Positions 1 to 10,032 are shown, counted from the stretch's first letter. The stretch: DNA of 64,000 nucleotides from Pontibacter oryzae (GCF_003576375.1 NZ_QWGE01000001.1:310001-374000), one strand, 5' to 3'. Notes: generated by a model from the letters alone, not told the origin. Numbers and translations are program-made.

Positions 1-120
1 TTTTTAACTCGTCAGGAATTAACCTGAAAGCCTAGCTTATTCCGTGGCTATACTTAGCCCAAGGTATACTTAGGGTGAACACATTTACTTGGTAGATCTT
101 AATGATATTTTAGTGCCTAT

Positions 121-170
121 TAACACAAAAGCGCCATGCAACTTTATAGTTGCATGGCGCTTTTGTGTTA
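121..170. terminator. Bidirectional hairpin terminator
   Basis: A perfect inverted repeat: 121-143 pairs with 148-170 (23 bp) around the loop TTAT at 144-147, with A/T runs in the stem. It lies just past the stop of the minus-strand histidine kinase ending at 201. Bases 1-120 hold no recognisable gene, only two TATACTT words. Confidence 0.8.
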
Positions 171-200
171 CAATTGCATGTAGCCCACAAGCTAGGCCAG

Positions 201-2747
201 TTATTTTTTGAGTTGGATGATAAAGGTTGTGCCTACCCCTACCTCACTTTCTGCCGAGATGCTACCGCCCATTGCTTTGATCTGAGCTTGCGCTATAAAG
301 AGCCCGATTCCTTTACTATTTTCCTGCCTATGGAAACGTTGGTACAAACCGAACAAACGGTCTTTGTATCTCTTGAGGTCAATGCCCAAACCACTGTCTG
401 AAAAGCGAATCTCAATGCCCTTGCCTACATGTTTTGTACACAGCTTTATGTTAAGGTCCCGTTCCGGGGAGCGGTATTTGATGGCATTAGTGAGCAGGTT
501 GAGAAAGATACTGTGTAGGTAGCTCGGGTTTGCGTAAGCATACTCCGCTTCATTGCACGCTACAGACACTTTTGCACCGCTCTCCTGAACAAGACTTTCA
601 ATAGATTTTAAAACCTCCTCAAAGCTGCTCTGAACATGTATATGCTCCAGCTTAAGCCCATTGTTGTTCTTGATGATCAGTACATCCAGCAAATCCTCCA
701 GCGTGTCATTCAGTTTGTGCGTGGCCTCGTTAAACTTGTCTATCAATTTCCGGTTCATCGGGTCAATGATGGCATCTAGCTTTACGAGTTTAAGTATACC
801 TAGCAGGTTTGCCAGCGGAGCCCGCAGGTTATGCGAGGTAATATATGAGAATTGCTTGAGATCAGAGTTGTTTTGCTTTAGCTCCTCAATGAGTAGCTCG
901 CGCTCTACTTCATACGTTTTCGCCTCAGTTACATCATGCATGGCACCAACCAGGCGTGTTGCTTTCAGGTTACTGTCGCGTATAATGTATGCGCGGTCCA
1001 ACACATGAGCATAAGAACCATCTTTTTTAATGAACCTATACTCTTCTTGCCACAAGTCCACGTTGGTAGCCAGGATCGCTTTATGGAGGGACTGCTCAAT
1101 GCGTCTCTGATCATCCGGATGAATGCGCGAAATACGTATATCGGCGTGCTCATCTTCGCGGGCCTCATGCCCAAATATCTTTTCGAAAACCGGCCCGCTG
1201 TAAATTTTGTCCGTCAACACATCCCATTCCCAAATAGCATCATTGATGGCAGCTGTCGCTAAGTCATAGCGCTCATTGCTCTGGCGCAATGCTTTCTCAA
1301 TAGTTTTGTTCTCCAGTAAGATTTGCAACAAGTTGTTAGAGCTCTCTATAGAGTGCTCTTCTTCAGGGGTAGGCAGCCTCTTTTCCTGATAATACACGGC
1401 GAATGTGCCCATAACCCTTTGGGTAGAGCTGATGATAGGTATAGACCAGCAGGATTTTAAGTTTGCGCGTGTTGTAATACTGTTTAGTTCCTCCCAGTTA
1501 GGGTCTGCTCCAATATCTATTGAGAATTCTTTTTTTGCTTTAACGGCAGCCGTGCCGCAGCATCCGAGCCCTTCTCTTACTGCAACGCCGTTAATGGCTT
1601 GCAGGAAATAATTGGGCAAGCTTGGGGCTGCCAAAGTATAAAGACATCCGCCTTCGACCAGCAGTACAGAACACAGCATACCCGGATGAATTCGCTCTAA
1701 ACCTCTTAAGTAGTAGTTTACTGTATCTTTAAGGTCACTATCCGGTTTTATATTAAGCTCCAGCACTTTTTTACCTAAGTGATCCAGCTCCTCGGCATGC
1801 CTTTGCTTGGTTATGTCCTTAAAGTAAACCGACAAGCCTTCTTCCGAAGGATAGGCACTAATGCTGAGCCACGTCTTGAAAACCGAGTAGTAACCGATAA
1901 AGCTAACTGGCTTATACTTGCTCTGAGCCAGGTATAGTTTTTTGTAAAGGCCGTTCAGGCTGGGGTTCATGAACACGTCCCGGAGGTCTTGGTGCAGGAG
2001 TTCGCCCCTTTTTCTGCCTGTAACCCGCTCAGCTTCCTGGTTCCAGTACGTTACCACCCAGTTGTTACTGATAGTGAAAAAGCCATCGGTTATACTCTCA
2101 AGAATGGTACTGATCTGTTCACGGCTTTTCCGCTGCTCTGCTTCCAGTTTAGCTCCATAAAGATTGGCATTATCTATGGCAACCGCCGCCTGTGCCGCTA
2201 TATTCTTGACCAGCGTTTCCTCATACTCCTGAAAAACGCCAGCTTTAGGGTGCCCAAATAAAATCCCTCCAAGCACAGCACCGCTTTTAGAAATCACAGG
2301 TATGGCCATATAGCTTTTGACAGGTAAATGCCCTGCAGGCATGCCGTGGTAGGGCTTGTTTTTCCCGTAGCGTTCATCCTGTGTGATGTCGTTTGACCGG
2401 ACTATGCTTTCACCATGGAATGTAGGCCCGAATATGGCGGTTTTGCGTGGCATCGGGAAACCAGAGAAGTCATCCTGCTTGGCACCTGAAAGGGCGTAAA
2501 GCGAGTATATCTCGCCCTTTTCGTTTGTTCTGTTATAGAAAAAGGCTCCAAACTCTGCTTTGCTGATTTTGGTGGCAATGTCGATAACTTTTTTAACTAC
2601 TTTTTCCAACTCCAGCTCAGAAGTGAGCATGCTACCCACCTGGTTGATTAGCTTTAACTGCGTGTCTTTCTCTTGCAACTCCCTATGTAGCCGCTCTACT
2701 TCTAGGCGCAGTTCCTGTTGGGTAATGCCATGCTGCTGAAAGCCCAT
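201..2747 (-). CDS. Cytoplasmic hybrid GAF/PAS sensor histidine kinase
   Basis: An 848-aa histidine kinase without a signal peptide or obvious membrane segment, so probably a cytoplasmic sensor. Order seen: short N-terminal coiled coil, GAF (about 35-195), PAS (about 215-325), second GAF (about 345-500), PAS/PAC (about 510-640), dimerisation/phosphoacceptor domain with SHNLRAP around residue 638, then a GHKL ATPase with N-box NLLTNAIKY, G1 DSGLGID and G2 KGIGLFIAQ. The phosphoacceptor box has Asn after His instead of the commoner Asp, a variant found in this PAS-kinase group. No response regulator is adjacent, so the partner is unknown. It is monocistronic and ends at the hairpin at 121-170. 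The signal is not predictable; the GAF domains suggest a small ligand. The ATG at 2747 directly precedes the coiled coil and I see no better start. Confidence 0.9.
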   Translation of the reverse strand: MGFQQHGITQQELRLEVERLHRELQEKDTQLKLINQVGSMLTSELELEKVVKKVIDIATKISKAEFGAFFYNRTNEKGEIYSLYALSGAKQDDFSGFPMPRKTAIFGPTFHGESIVRSNDITQDERYGKNKPYHGMPAGHLPVKSYMAIPVISKSGAVLGGILFGHPKAGVFQEYEETLVKNIAAQAAVAIDNANLYGAKLEAEQRKSREQISTILESITDGFFTISNNWVVTYWNQEAERVTGRKRGELLHQDLRDVFMNPSLNGLYKKLYLAQSKYKPVSFIGYYSVFKTWLSISAYPSEEGLSVYFKDITKQRHAEELDHLGKKVLELNIKPDSDLKDTVNYYLRGLERIHPGMLCSVLLVEGGCLYTLAAPSLPNYFLQAINGVAVREGLGCCGTAAVKAKKEFSIDIGADPNWEELNSITTRANLKSCWSIPIISSTQRVMGTFAVYYQEKRLPTPEEEHSIESSNNLLQILLENKTIEKALRQSNERYDLATAAINDAIWEWDVLTDKIYSGPVFEKIFGHEAREDEHADIRISRIHPDDQRRIEQSLHKAILATNVDLWQEEYRFIKKDGSYAHVLDRAYIIRDSNLKATRLVGAMHDVTEAKTYEVERELLIEELKQNNSDLKQFSYITSHNLRAPLANLLGILKLVKLDAIIDPMNRKLIDKFNEATHKLNDTLEDLLDVLIIKNNNGLKLEHIHVQSSFEEVLKSIESLVQESGAKVSVACNEAEYAYANPSYLHSIFLNLLTNAIKYRSPERDLNIKLCTKHVGKGIEIRFSDSGLGIDLKRYKDRLFGLYQRFHRQENSKGIGLFIAQAQIKAMGGSISAESEVGVGTTFIIQLKK

Positions 2748-3073
2748 TTTGAATCTGGTTTCGTAAACTTCTTGCTTTTAAGTTCTGAAAGATACAGAAA
2801 GCTGCGATAAAAATGCACTTCCATCAAACAGGCATTTGGGCTTGTTGCTATTAAGGCCTAAAAAGCCTGCCACACATATAACATAGGGTACATAACTATT
2901 TGCTTACCGGAGTCCGAAGGGGCAATGCAAGTTTTCATTCATACTTACAGTCTTTCACCTGCTGTTTCATTTTGCTCAAATCCAGGCTCACCGATACCTT
3001 TCCCTCGAAAATTTAAACCCCAGACAGGAAGATTAAGTATTACACTTTGTACCTATTTCGATTTCACGATATA
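2748..3073. other. Divergent intergenic region (326 bp)
   Basis: The divergent spacer between the kinase and the curlin-type gene must carry both promoters. On the plus strand TACACTTTG at 3041-3049 resembles the Bacteroidota -7 element TANNTTTG but has one extra base between TA and TTTG. I see no gene or repeat here. Confidence 0.4.
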
Positions 3074-4024
3074 ATGAAAACAAACTTATTTATATGTGCT
3101 GCATGCCTTTGTGCCAGCACTGCAGTTCTAGCACAACAGAACAAGGCAGCTATACTCCAGGCAGGTTCTGAAAACGCCGCCTTTATTTTGCAAACTGGTA
3201 AAACAAACTCTGCAAGCCAAACCCAGCAAGGGTACCGCAACACAAATAACCAAGCCACGTTGGTGCAAACCGGCGACGATAACACCTCCTTTCAAAAACA
3301 ATTAGATCTTACTTTCGGTAGTGGTGCCGATGTTATCCAGACCGGAAAAGGCAACTACGCAGCGCAAACGCAGGATAGGGCAGCCAACAGCCAGCTTACT
3401 ATTGAGCAATCAGGGGATGCCAATAGCGCCCGCCAATCTCAGTCTGATGTAGCGGCAAACGCTGCCTATATTTATCAATCAGGAAATCAAAACCTGGCCG
3501 AGCAGAACCAAAGCTATCTGGGCGCAGAGAATAACCTGGCTACCATTTATCAGGCAGGTAATGAGAACAGCGCCACGCAGCACCAGACGCAGGGCGGAAA
3601 CGCTGCATTAATCACACAAACCGGAGCTAATAACACAGCATTTCAAACACAGCGGTTCTATAGCACGGCTACTATTACCCAAACCGGCAACGGCAATCAG
3701 CATACACAAGACCAGTTCAGCAGAAGCTTTAATAACACTGCAACCTCAAGCGCATTAGGAAACAATAACTACGGCTACCAGCGCCAGTTCAGCAGCGACA
3801 ACACCTCTACCATAGATCAAACTGGCAACTACAACTCAGCTACGACAGCGCAATCTGGTGGGGGCTTTTATATGCGTGGGGGGCACATGAGCACAATTGT
3901 TCAGGAAGGCAATAACAATCAGGCTGAGGTTGAGCAATTTAGCCATGGCGATGCCTCACATCAAAGTGTTATTAACCAATCCGGCGAGAACCAACGCGCT
4001 GTGGTTACACAACACTCGCGGTAA
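3074..4024 (+). CDS. Secreted curlin-repeat (CsgA/CsgB-like) amyloid-type protein
   Basis: A 316-aa protein that I start at ATG 3074 rather than 3047, because MKTNLFICAACLCASTAVLA is a complete signal peptide and the earlier start adds a polar extension in front of it. The mature part is almost entirely about 13 degenerate repeats of the form [IV]xQ[TSA]GxxNxAxxxQ (for example IEQSGDANSARQSQ and ITQTGANNTAFQTQ), rich in Gln, Asn, Ser, Thr and Gly. This is the curlin repeat, which folds as stacked strand-turn-strand units in curli subunits. A structural role in extracellular fibres or biofilm is inferred. Unlike typical curli loci there is no csgG, csgE or csgF nearby, so secretion must depend on genes elsewhere. 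It is flanked by two sensor kinases, but nothing shows that they control it. Confidence 0.85.
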   Translation: MKTNLFICAACLCASTAVLAQQNKAAILQAGSENAAFILQTGKTNSASQTQQGYRNTNNQATLVQTGDDNTSFQKQLDLTFGSGADVIQTGKGNYAAQTQDRAANSQLTIEQSGDANSARQSQSDVAANAAYIYQSGNQNLAEQNQSYLGAENNLATIYQAGNENSATQHQTQGGNAALITQTGANNTAFQTQRFYSTATITQTGNGNQHTQDQFSRSFNNTATSSALGNNNYGYQRQFSSDNTSTIDQTGNYNSATTAQSGGGFYMRGGHMSTIVQEGNNNQAEVEQFSHGDASHQSVINQSGENQRAVVTQHSR

Positions 4025-4061
4025 CAGGTTAAAGACAAGGGGCCAGGCTTAAAGCTATAAA

Positions 4062-4107
4062 CCGCCAAGCGCCGTTTTGCCTGGTTTAGCATAACGGCGC
4101 TTGGCGG
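4062..4107. terminator. Bidirectional hairpin terminator
   Basis: The GC-rich stem 4062-4076 pairs perfectly with 4093-4107 (15 bp), between the convergent ends of the curlin-type gene (4024) and the TPR kinase (4122). There is no long T-run, so it may act in both directions or only protect 3' ends. Confidence 0.7.
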
Positions 4108-4121
4108 CTATAAGTATGATT

Positions 4122-6104
4122 TTATAGCGCGTATGCTACCTTTTCATGGTCTGCCTGTGTGCTATATGCTTTTTGAAGCTCAATATGAAAGGTTGTACCT
4201 ACGCCCTCTTCACTTTCCAGATTCAGGCTACCCGATTGGCTTTCTACAAAGTCTTTGCTAAACATCAAGCCCAGTCCGGTGCCTTTTTCCCTGGCTGTAC
4301 CCAGCGTGGTGTAGCGCTCTTCCTGAAAAATCTTCGCCTGCTCCAGCGCAGACATGCCTTTTCCGTTATCAGCAACGCTTAGCACCATTGTTTGCTCCTG
4401 CTCCTGCGCCCGCGCCTGCACAACACCACCCGGAAATGTAAACTTCAGCGCATTCATCAGCAGGTTTCTAAGTACAAAATCTAGCCGCTGCTTATCTGCC
4501 AGCACCATGGCGTTTTCGGCAACATCGTTTACCAGCTTAATCCCTTTTTGCTGCGCTACTCCTGCTACAAGCTGCATGTTTTCCTCAATCAATTGCTTCA
4601 GCGCTATCGGCTCCAGGTTTACTTCCTCGCCATCCAACTGAGCCTTGGACCAGAACAAAAGGTTCTGGAGCAGCGCCATTACCCCTGTCATTTCCTTGCG
4701 CATAAGGCCTGTAATCCGGAGCCGCTCAGTTTCTGAATAGGATTTGGCCATTAAGAGGTTTATAATACCCTGCACTGATGATAGTGGCCCGCGCAAATCA
4801 TGCGAAATTATAGAGAAAAGCCTGCTTTTCAACTGGTTGGCATCTTCCAAATACTTGTTTTGTTCGGCCATGGCGCGGTTAAGCTTGTCCAGTTCGGCGG
4901 CGTTCTGCTCTATCACCGCGTTTTTTAGTTCCAACTCAAGCCCATACACGCGCCCCTTTTGGTAAAACCGATACCAAACCAAAGCCAGAGTGCCAAGCAG
5001 CAGCAGCGCAACACTCACCAGCAACAACATGTAATTGGTACGCCTCGCCAACTGCTCGGCCCGCAGCATGGCTTTTTCGGAGGCTAGCTGTTGGTCCTGT
5101 TTCTGCCGCAGGATATCGAGGAAATGCAACGCGTAGCTTTTCTCCTGCTGAAACATCTCTTTCTGCTGGTCAACCTGCACATCCTCCCAATAGATCACCT
5201 GTTGCGTATCGCCTTTCTTTTTATTTATTTTAATCAGGACATCCACTGCGTCAACCATTAGCTGGGAGGCAGAAATGGCTTGTGCATCTTTAAGCGCAGC
5301 CTCTGCATAAGCCACTGCACGTGCATACTGGTTGCGGCTGCAGGCAACCTGCGCCAGTTTGGTCTCAGCCAGCGACATGCCATACCTGTCGTTGCTATTC
5401 TTGTCTATTTCGAGGGCGCGTTGGAAGTATGCATCGGCTTTAGAGAGCATATTTTGCTTCTCATAAATCAGCCCTAAGTGAAAGTATGATTTCTTTAGTC
5501 CGTACGTGTAGCCAATATCCTCGCTTTCCTGTTGTGCCTCCCGGACATAGGCTATTGCATCCGTATTTTTTTTCTGCTTAAGCTTTAGTAAGCCTAAGTT
5601 ATTTTTAATGTTGATGGCATCTTCGGTTTCGCCGAGGTAGTGAAAGTGCTCAAGTGCCTGCAAGTATAGTTCTTCGGCCTTTGCAAGGTTTTCCCCCGCA
5701 GCCAAGGCATTGGCAAGTTGGTGGTTGGCACGCGCAATGTTAAACGTATCGCTTATACTTCTGCTAAGTTCCAAGGAACGATAGTAAAGCCCCAGAGCTC
5801 TTTTTTCATATCCGTTCTGCATATAAATTCCACCTTCGTACAAGGCGTTGATGGCTTGTCCCCGGACATAATTTAGGTCATTTGCCAACACGGCAGCCTC
5901 TTGCAACAGGTTAAAGGCACGCTCTAAACTATGGCGCTTTTCTCTAAATGCAAGCTCGTTGAGAGAGTCCACCGCAGATTTATCCGGGTGAAGCAAACCC
6001 TTTATAGCGGACTGGGTTGAATTACCGAAGGGAGACACCACGGCAAACCCTGTGAATTTAACCGAGGCTAATAAAAGAAACAAGGTGAATAAAACGTGCT
6101 TCAT
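4122..6104 (-). CDS. TPR-containing membrane sensor histidine kinase
   Basis: A 660-aa kinase of a type common in Bacteroidota. An N-terminal signal peptide (about 1-21) leads to a periplasmic region of five or six tetratricopeptide repeats (about 75-310). A coiled coil, one membrane helix (about 355-378, LLLVSVALLLLGTLALVW), another coiled coil and the kinase core follow: HisKA with FSIISHDLRGPLSSVQG, N-box NLLMNALKF, G1 DNGKGMS and G2 GTGLGLMFSKDF. All catalytic motifs look intact. The TPRs probably sense a protein or peptide partner in the periplasm. It is monocistronic, has no response regulator beside it, and converges on the curlin-type gene across a shared hairpin. Confidence 0.9.
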   Translation of the reverse strand: MKHVLFTLFLLLASVKFTGFAVVSPFGNSTQSAIKGLLHPDKSAVDSLNELAFREKRHSLERAFNLLQEAAVLANDLNYVRGQAINALYEGGIYMQNGYEKRALGLYYRSLELSRSISDTFNIARANHQLANALAAGENLAKAEELYLQALEHFHYLGETEDAINIKNNLGLLKLKQKKNTDAIAYVREAQQESEDIGYTYGLKKSYFHLGLIYEKQNMLSKADAYFQRALEIDKNSNDRYGMSLAETKLAQVACSRNQYARAVAYAEAALKDAQAISASQLMVDAVDVLIKINKKKGDTQQVIYWEDVQVDQQKEMFQQEKSYALHFLDILRQKQDQQLASEKAMLRAEQLARRTNYMLLLVSVALLLLGTLALVWYRFYQKGRVYGLELELKNAVIEQNAAELDKLNRAMAEQNKYLEDANQLKSRLFSIISHDLRGPLSSVQGIINLLMAKSYSETERLRITGLMRKEMTGVMALLQNLLFWSKAQLDGEEVNLEPIALKQLIEENMQLVAGVAQQKGIKLVNDVAENAMVLADKQRLDFVLRNLLMNALKFTFPGGVVQARAQEQEQTMVLSVADNGKGMSALEQAKIFQEERYTTLGTAREKGTGLGLMFSKDFVESQSGSLNLESEEGVGTTFHIELQKAYSTQADHEKVAYAL

Positions 6105-6632
6105 GGACGATAAAAGAAGCTAATCAAATAATACTATTCCAATTACACACCCCTTCTATGCCACAACTGCCAGATAAGAGAACGATTGAATTAATTCTAT
6201 TAACAAAAAACAACATCAATTAGCAACACAACCTATATCAACTGTTAAAACATTGGTTTTAAATTTTAAATAACATAGTCTAGATCTTACAGAGTCTACT
6301 TCATACACACAGTCCGCATCAAACCATCTTGTATTTTTAAAATATTAAATTCACCAGATACAAGTTATTTGAGTTGCATCTGTAAATATAATTCTTACTT
6401 TTAAATTATACTTATTTTGTACTTTTATTTTACACGTAACCATTGCAATACGCTAATCAGATTTAATCAAAGGGGATGTATTGCAGTAATTTATAAGACT
6501 TGTGTTTTACGGATTTGCTTGGATACACATTGATCCTTTTTGACCTTACTACAGTATATATTTACCCGAAAAAACAAAACGGGACAGCATTGCCTGCTGC
6601 CCCGTTTTTTGAACTATAGAAATGCACTAGAA
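6105..6632. other. AT-rich intergenic region
   Basis: About 530 bp, strongly AT-rich, upstream of the TPR kinase and downstream of the BNR protein. Apart from the hairpin at 6576-6608 I see no gene, tRNA or repeat. Confidence 0.5.
6576..6608 (-). terminator. Terminator of the BNR-repeat gene
   Basis: Stem 6576-6589 pairs with 6595-6608 (14 positions, one imperfect) and is followed on the minus strand by an A/T run, 24 bp past the stop at 6633. Confidence 0.75.
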
Positions 6633-9566
6633 CTACCCTCTTCCTCTGCGTTCAGGTGCTTTTATGGTAAGCTCTTGGGTTGCTGTATTGCCGTTTACTG
6701 TAGTTACCTCTGCAGTATACTTGCCCGGGCGAAGGTAAACAACACCATTTTTAGCTGCCTTAAGGGCAACGGTTTCTTCCCCCTCTTTTTTAGTGCTGTT
6801 TAATGCAGCCGCATAGGCATCAGCCTTTGCAGCATCCACTGAAAGGTTATATGCCACATAATTTAGGCCTCGCTCGCTTTGGTCCTGCAACTCCTTTACA
6901 ACTTCACCTTTATCGGTTTTAATGCGAATAGTGCTTGCACCGGCCGTTGAAGTATAAAACGTAATAGATACCTCAGGTTGGGTAACATCTCCCCAGGTAT
7001 AGCTTTTCTCGCCCCAGTTACTGTTATGCATTACAGAATTAATAGTATAAACGTGCAGTTGCTTGGCAAGCACCTCTGGGGTCAGGCTTTGCAGATGCTC
7101 TACGGAAGCAATGTAGATGGAGCGCCCATGCGTTGCCACCACTAAATCGTTTTCACGCGGGTGCACCACTAGATCGTGCACCGAAACCGCAGGCATTCCG
7201 TTGCTCATGGCCATGAACGTTTTCCCCCTATCCAGCGATATATATAGCCCATGGTCTGTGCCTACATACAGCAGGTTCTCATTCTTAGGGTCTTCCTTAA
7301 TTACGTTTATTGCCTCCTGTGGCAGGCTGGCACCAATGCGTTCCCACTTTTTGCCATTGTCTTCGGATACATACAGGTAAGGCGTGAAATCATCCCAGCG
7401 GTAGCCGTTGAGTGAGGCATACACACGATCTTGCTTGTGCGCCGAGGCAACCACCGTAGAAACCCAAAGGTTTTGCGGCAACTTGTCAGACACCCTTGCC
7501 CAGGTATATCCTCCGTCTTTTGAAGTATGAATCAGGCCGTCATCGGAGCCAGTATATAGCAGCCCGAAGCGAAGCGGCGACTCATCTATACTTGTAAGCG
7601 TGCCATAACCTACATCGCCTTTTCGGCCTCCACGGGTAAGGTCACCAGACAACGCTTCCATATCTTCGCCTTGCTTCAGGGAGCGGTGGAACTTGTTGGA
7701 GCCAAAGTATAAAATATCCTGGTTGTGGCGGCTCAGAAGTATGGGCGCTTCCCAGTTAAACCGCAGTGGGGTCTCGCCTAATTTATGGCTTGGTTTGATG
7801 AAAGCGCGCTCTCCGGTTTGCTTGTTTAAGCGGGTGTAGTTTCCGTACTGCGAGCCAAGGTATACAATGTTATTGTCCCGCCAATCTACCTGCACCATCA
7901 TGCCATCGCCGCCTCCCAGGCGCTCGTATGGGTAACGGCCACGGCTGGTCCAGCCCAGGCTTTGCTTATAGTTGCTTGGCCCATACCATGTGCCGTTGTC
8001 CTGCAGGCCGCCGTATACGTTGTAAGGCTTGGCCATATCCACGGCTATGGAGTAGAACTGCCCTACCGCAGGCGTGTTGGCATACAGCCAGGATTTACCA
8101 TTGTCGTAGGTGATGTTCACGCCGCCATCGTTTCCGTTAATCAGGTGGCCGGGCTTGTCGGGGCTTACCCAGAGCGCCTGATGGTCGGAGTGTACGTTGT
8201 CGCCTTCTATGTTTTTAAATGTCTTGCCACCGTCTTCTGACATAAGCAGCGGCACGCCAAGTATGTAAATATGATTGGGGTTGGTTGGCGCTACGCGCAC
8301 CACGCCAAAATAGTACCCGTAGCTGGAGTACATATCATTTATAAAATCGGCGTGAGTTTTTTTCCACGTCTTACCGGCATCATCAGAGCGGTAAACTTCG
8401 GCCCCACGCACCTCGGTGGCATAGGTTTCCACGGTTGGGTCTGTAAGGTATGCTGTGATATCGGCTGGTTTCACCTCGCCGTTTTTCACTTTCTCCTTCA
8501 GGGTTTTAGCTGTGTATTGCCGCGGGAAACGGTTGTCATCCAAAAACTTGTTCAGGCTTTTATCATCCAGTTTTAAGAACTCCTCCGACGACATGCCATT
8601 GAACAGGTCGCTGTCTAGCATATCCGGTTGGTCTTGCTTCTCCTCCTCCACCGGCCGGCGATCATAGTTATCAACCAGGGCATAAATAATGTTGGGGTTA
8701 TCCGGAAAGAGGCTGAGGCCGATGCGCCCCACATTATCAGAATCCGGAAAGCCATGCTGCGCCGTGCTGATATCGGACCAGGTCGCGCCACCATCGGTTG
8801 ATTTGTATATACCTGATGATTTACCGCCTTCCACAAAGTTCCAGGCGCGGCGTTCGCGGTGCCACATGGCCGCGTATAAGTTATTTGGATTTTTAGGGTC
8901 TACCTGCAGGTCAATGGCTCCTGTGTTTTCGTCCAGGTAAAGCGTTTTCTTCCAGGTTTTCCCACCATCGGTAGTCTTGTAGATACCGCGCTCTTTATTA
9001 GGTGAGTATAGGTGCCCCACGGCTGCTACCCAAAGCGTATTCGGGTGGGTAGGGTGAAGTATGATTCTGCCGATGTGATGCGTATCCTCGAGGCCCGTGT
9101 GCTGCCAGCTTTTGCCGCCATCCGTGCTTTTGTAAACACCAACTCCAGCGTAAGATGAGCGGCTGGAGTTGCTCTCTCCGGTACCTACCCAAATGGTTTC
9201 GTTGTTTTTCCAATCTACGGCAATATCACCGATCGTCATTACAGCCTGTTCGTCAAACAGCGGCTCAAAAGAAAGGCCGTTGTTGGTTGTTTTCCAGAGC
9301 CCACCCGACGCAAAGGCGGCATAGAATGTAACCGCGTCGTTAGGGGAAACATCAATGTCTGTGATGCGTCCGCTCATAACGGTAGGCCCTACGTTTCGGA
9401 AGGCCAGGTTAGTTACCAAAGAGCCTTCTGCCAGTTGTTGGCGCACTTGGTAAGCTCTAAACCGATCTTTTGCCGCAGTTGGCGTAGGTTCTTTTCCTTT
9501 CTTCTGGGCCACTGCCGATCCGCCCAAGGCAAGAAGAAGCGCCACTGATAGTAAATGTTTTTGCAT
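6633..9566 (-). CDS. Large secreted BNR/Asp-box (sortilin-like) beta-propeller protein
   Basis: A 977-aa exported protein with signal peptide MQKHLLSVALLLALGGSAVA. About ten Asp-box (BNR) motifs of the form SxDxGxTW are visible, such as YKSTDGGKSWQH, YKTTDGGKTWKK, YKSTDGGATWSD, LMSEDGGKTFKN, HTSKDGGYTWAR and YISLDRGKTFMA. They run from about residue 80 to 830 and imply one or two large beta-propellers of the sortilin/Vps10 or YVTN type. The last 130 residues look like a separate beta-sandwich. Databases often call such proteins glycosyl hydrolases, but I see no catalytic signature that fixes a reaction, so enzyme activity is unproven. There is no T9SS tail, so it is probably periplasmic or surface-held by other means. 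It is monocistronic with its own terminator. Confidence 0.8.
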   Translation of the reverse strand: MQKHLLSVALLLALGGSAVAQKKGKEPTPTAAKDRFRAYQVRQQLAEGSLVTNLAFRNVGPTVMSGRITDIDVSPNDAVTFYAAFASGGLWKTTNNGLSFEPLFDEQAVMTIGDIAVDWKNNETIWVGTGESNSSRSSYAGVGVYKSTDGGKSWQHTGLEDTHHIGRIILHPTHPNTLWVAAVGHLYSPNKERGIYKTTDGGKTWKKTLYLDENTGAIDLQVDPKNPNNLYAAMWHRERRAWNFVEGGKSSGIYKSTDGGATWSDISTAQHGFPDSDNVGRIGLSLFPDNPNIIYALVDNYDRRPVEEEKQDQPDMLDSDLFNGMSSEEFLKLDDKSLNKFLDDNRFPRQYTAKTLKEKVKNGEVKPADITAYLTDPTVETYATEVRGAEVYRSDDAGKTWKKTHADFINDMYSSYGYYFGVVRVAPTNPNHIYILGVPLLMSEDGGKTFKNIEGDNVHSDHQALWVSPDKPGHLINGNDGGVNITYDNGKSWLYANTPAVGQFYSIAVDMAKPYNVYGGLQDNGTWYGPSNYKQSLGWTSRGRYPYERLGGGDGMMVQVDWRDNNIVYLGSQYGNYTRLNKQTGERAFIKPSHKLGETPLRFNWEAPILLSRHNQDILYFGSNKFHRSLKQGEDMEALSGDLTRGGRKGDVGYGTLTSIDESPLRFGLLYTGSDDGLIHTSKDGGYTWARVSDKLPQNLWVSTVVASAHKQDRVYASLNGYRWDDFTPYLYVSEDNGKKWERIGASLPQEAINVIKEDPKNENLLYVGTDHGLYISLDRGKTFMAMSNGMPAVSVHDLVVHPRENDLVVATHGRSIYIASVEHLQSLTPEVLAKQLHVYTINSVMHNSNWGEKSYTWGDVTQPEVSITFYTSTAGASTIRIKTDKGEVVKELQDQSERGLNYVAYNLSVDAAKADAYAAALNSTKKEGEETVALKAAKNGVVYLRPGKYTAEVTTVNGNTATQELTIKAPERRGRG

Positions 9567-9888
9567 GCGTTAGTTGTTAATTTTAATGGTTTAGCTAGCG
9601 AGCACTAGTTCATTTCTGCCTCCCGTGTAAAATGTCACGGTTAGCTTTCAGGTATGAAAACTTTAATCAGGAAAGCTTATTTTCAGTAAAGTATGATACT
9701 TCAGCCGAGAACTTAAAACAGAATAGAAAATTATTTTTGTTTTCTGCTCAGGTCACATCGGTTTAAGATCAAAAACACTATTGCTGAAAATGAGGCAATT
9801 AACTTTAGAAATGCTTAGAACAGCGCTAAAAGTTAACAAACTCATCTAATTTCAGGTACACTTCTAGCAAGTTAAAGACATGTTTAGC
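9567..9888. other. Intergenic region upstream of tRNA-Pro
   Basis: About 320 bp between the BNR gene start and the tRNA promoter. It must hold the minus-strand promoter of the BNR gene, but I find no clear -7 element. AAGTAT and ATACTT overlap near 9692-9702. Confidence 0.4.
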
Positions 9889-9918
9889 TTGCAAAATGCG
9901 TTAATATTCGTACTTTTG
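9889..9918 (+). promoter_or_regulatory. Bacteroidota-type promoter of tRNA-Pro
   Basis: TTG at 9889-9891, a 19-bp spacer, and TACTTTTG at 9911-9918 match the Bacteroidota primary-sigma consensus TTTG-N19-TANNTTTG. The expected start is near 9925, about 27 nt before the tRNA. Confidence 0.75.
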
Positions 9919-9951
9919 TGCCATCAAGATAAAAGCGATTTTATACTTGTT

Positions 9952-10025
9952 CGGGGTGTAGCGTAGCCCGGTATCGCGCCACATTTGGGATGTGGAGGTC
10001 GTAGGTTCGAATCCTGCCACCCCGA
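9952..10025 (+). tRNA. tRNA-Pro (anticodon TGG)
   Basis: A complete cloverleaf can be drawn by hand. Acceptor CGGGGTG (9952-9958) pairs with CACCCCG (10018-10024); the anticodon stem CCACA/TGTGG encloses the loop TTTGGGA with anticodon TGG at 9986-9988; the T-arm is GTAGG-TTCGAAT-CCTGC; the discriminator base is A10025. The CCA end is not encoded. It has its own promoter and a terminator 8 nt downstream. I found no duplicated 3' end nearby that would mark an integrated element. Confidence 0.95.
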
Positions 10026-10032
10026 CTTTTGA

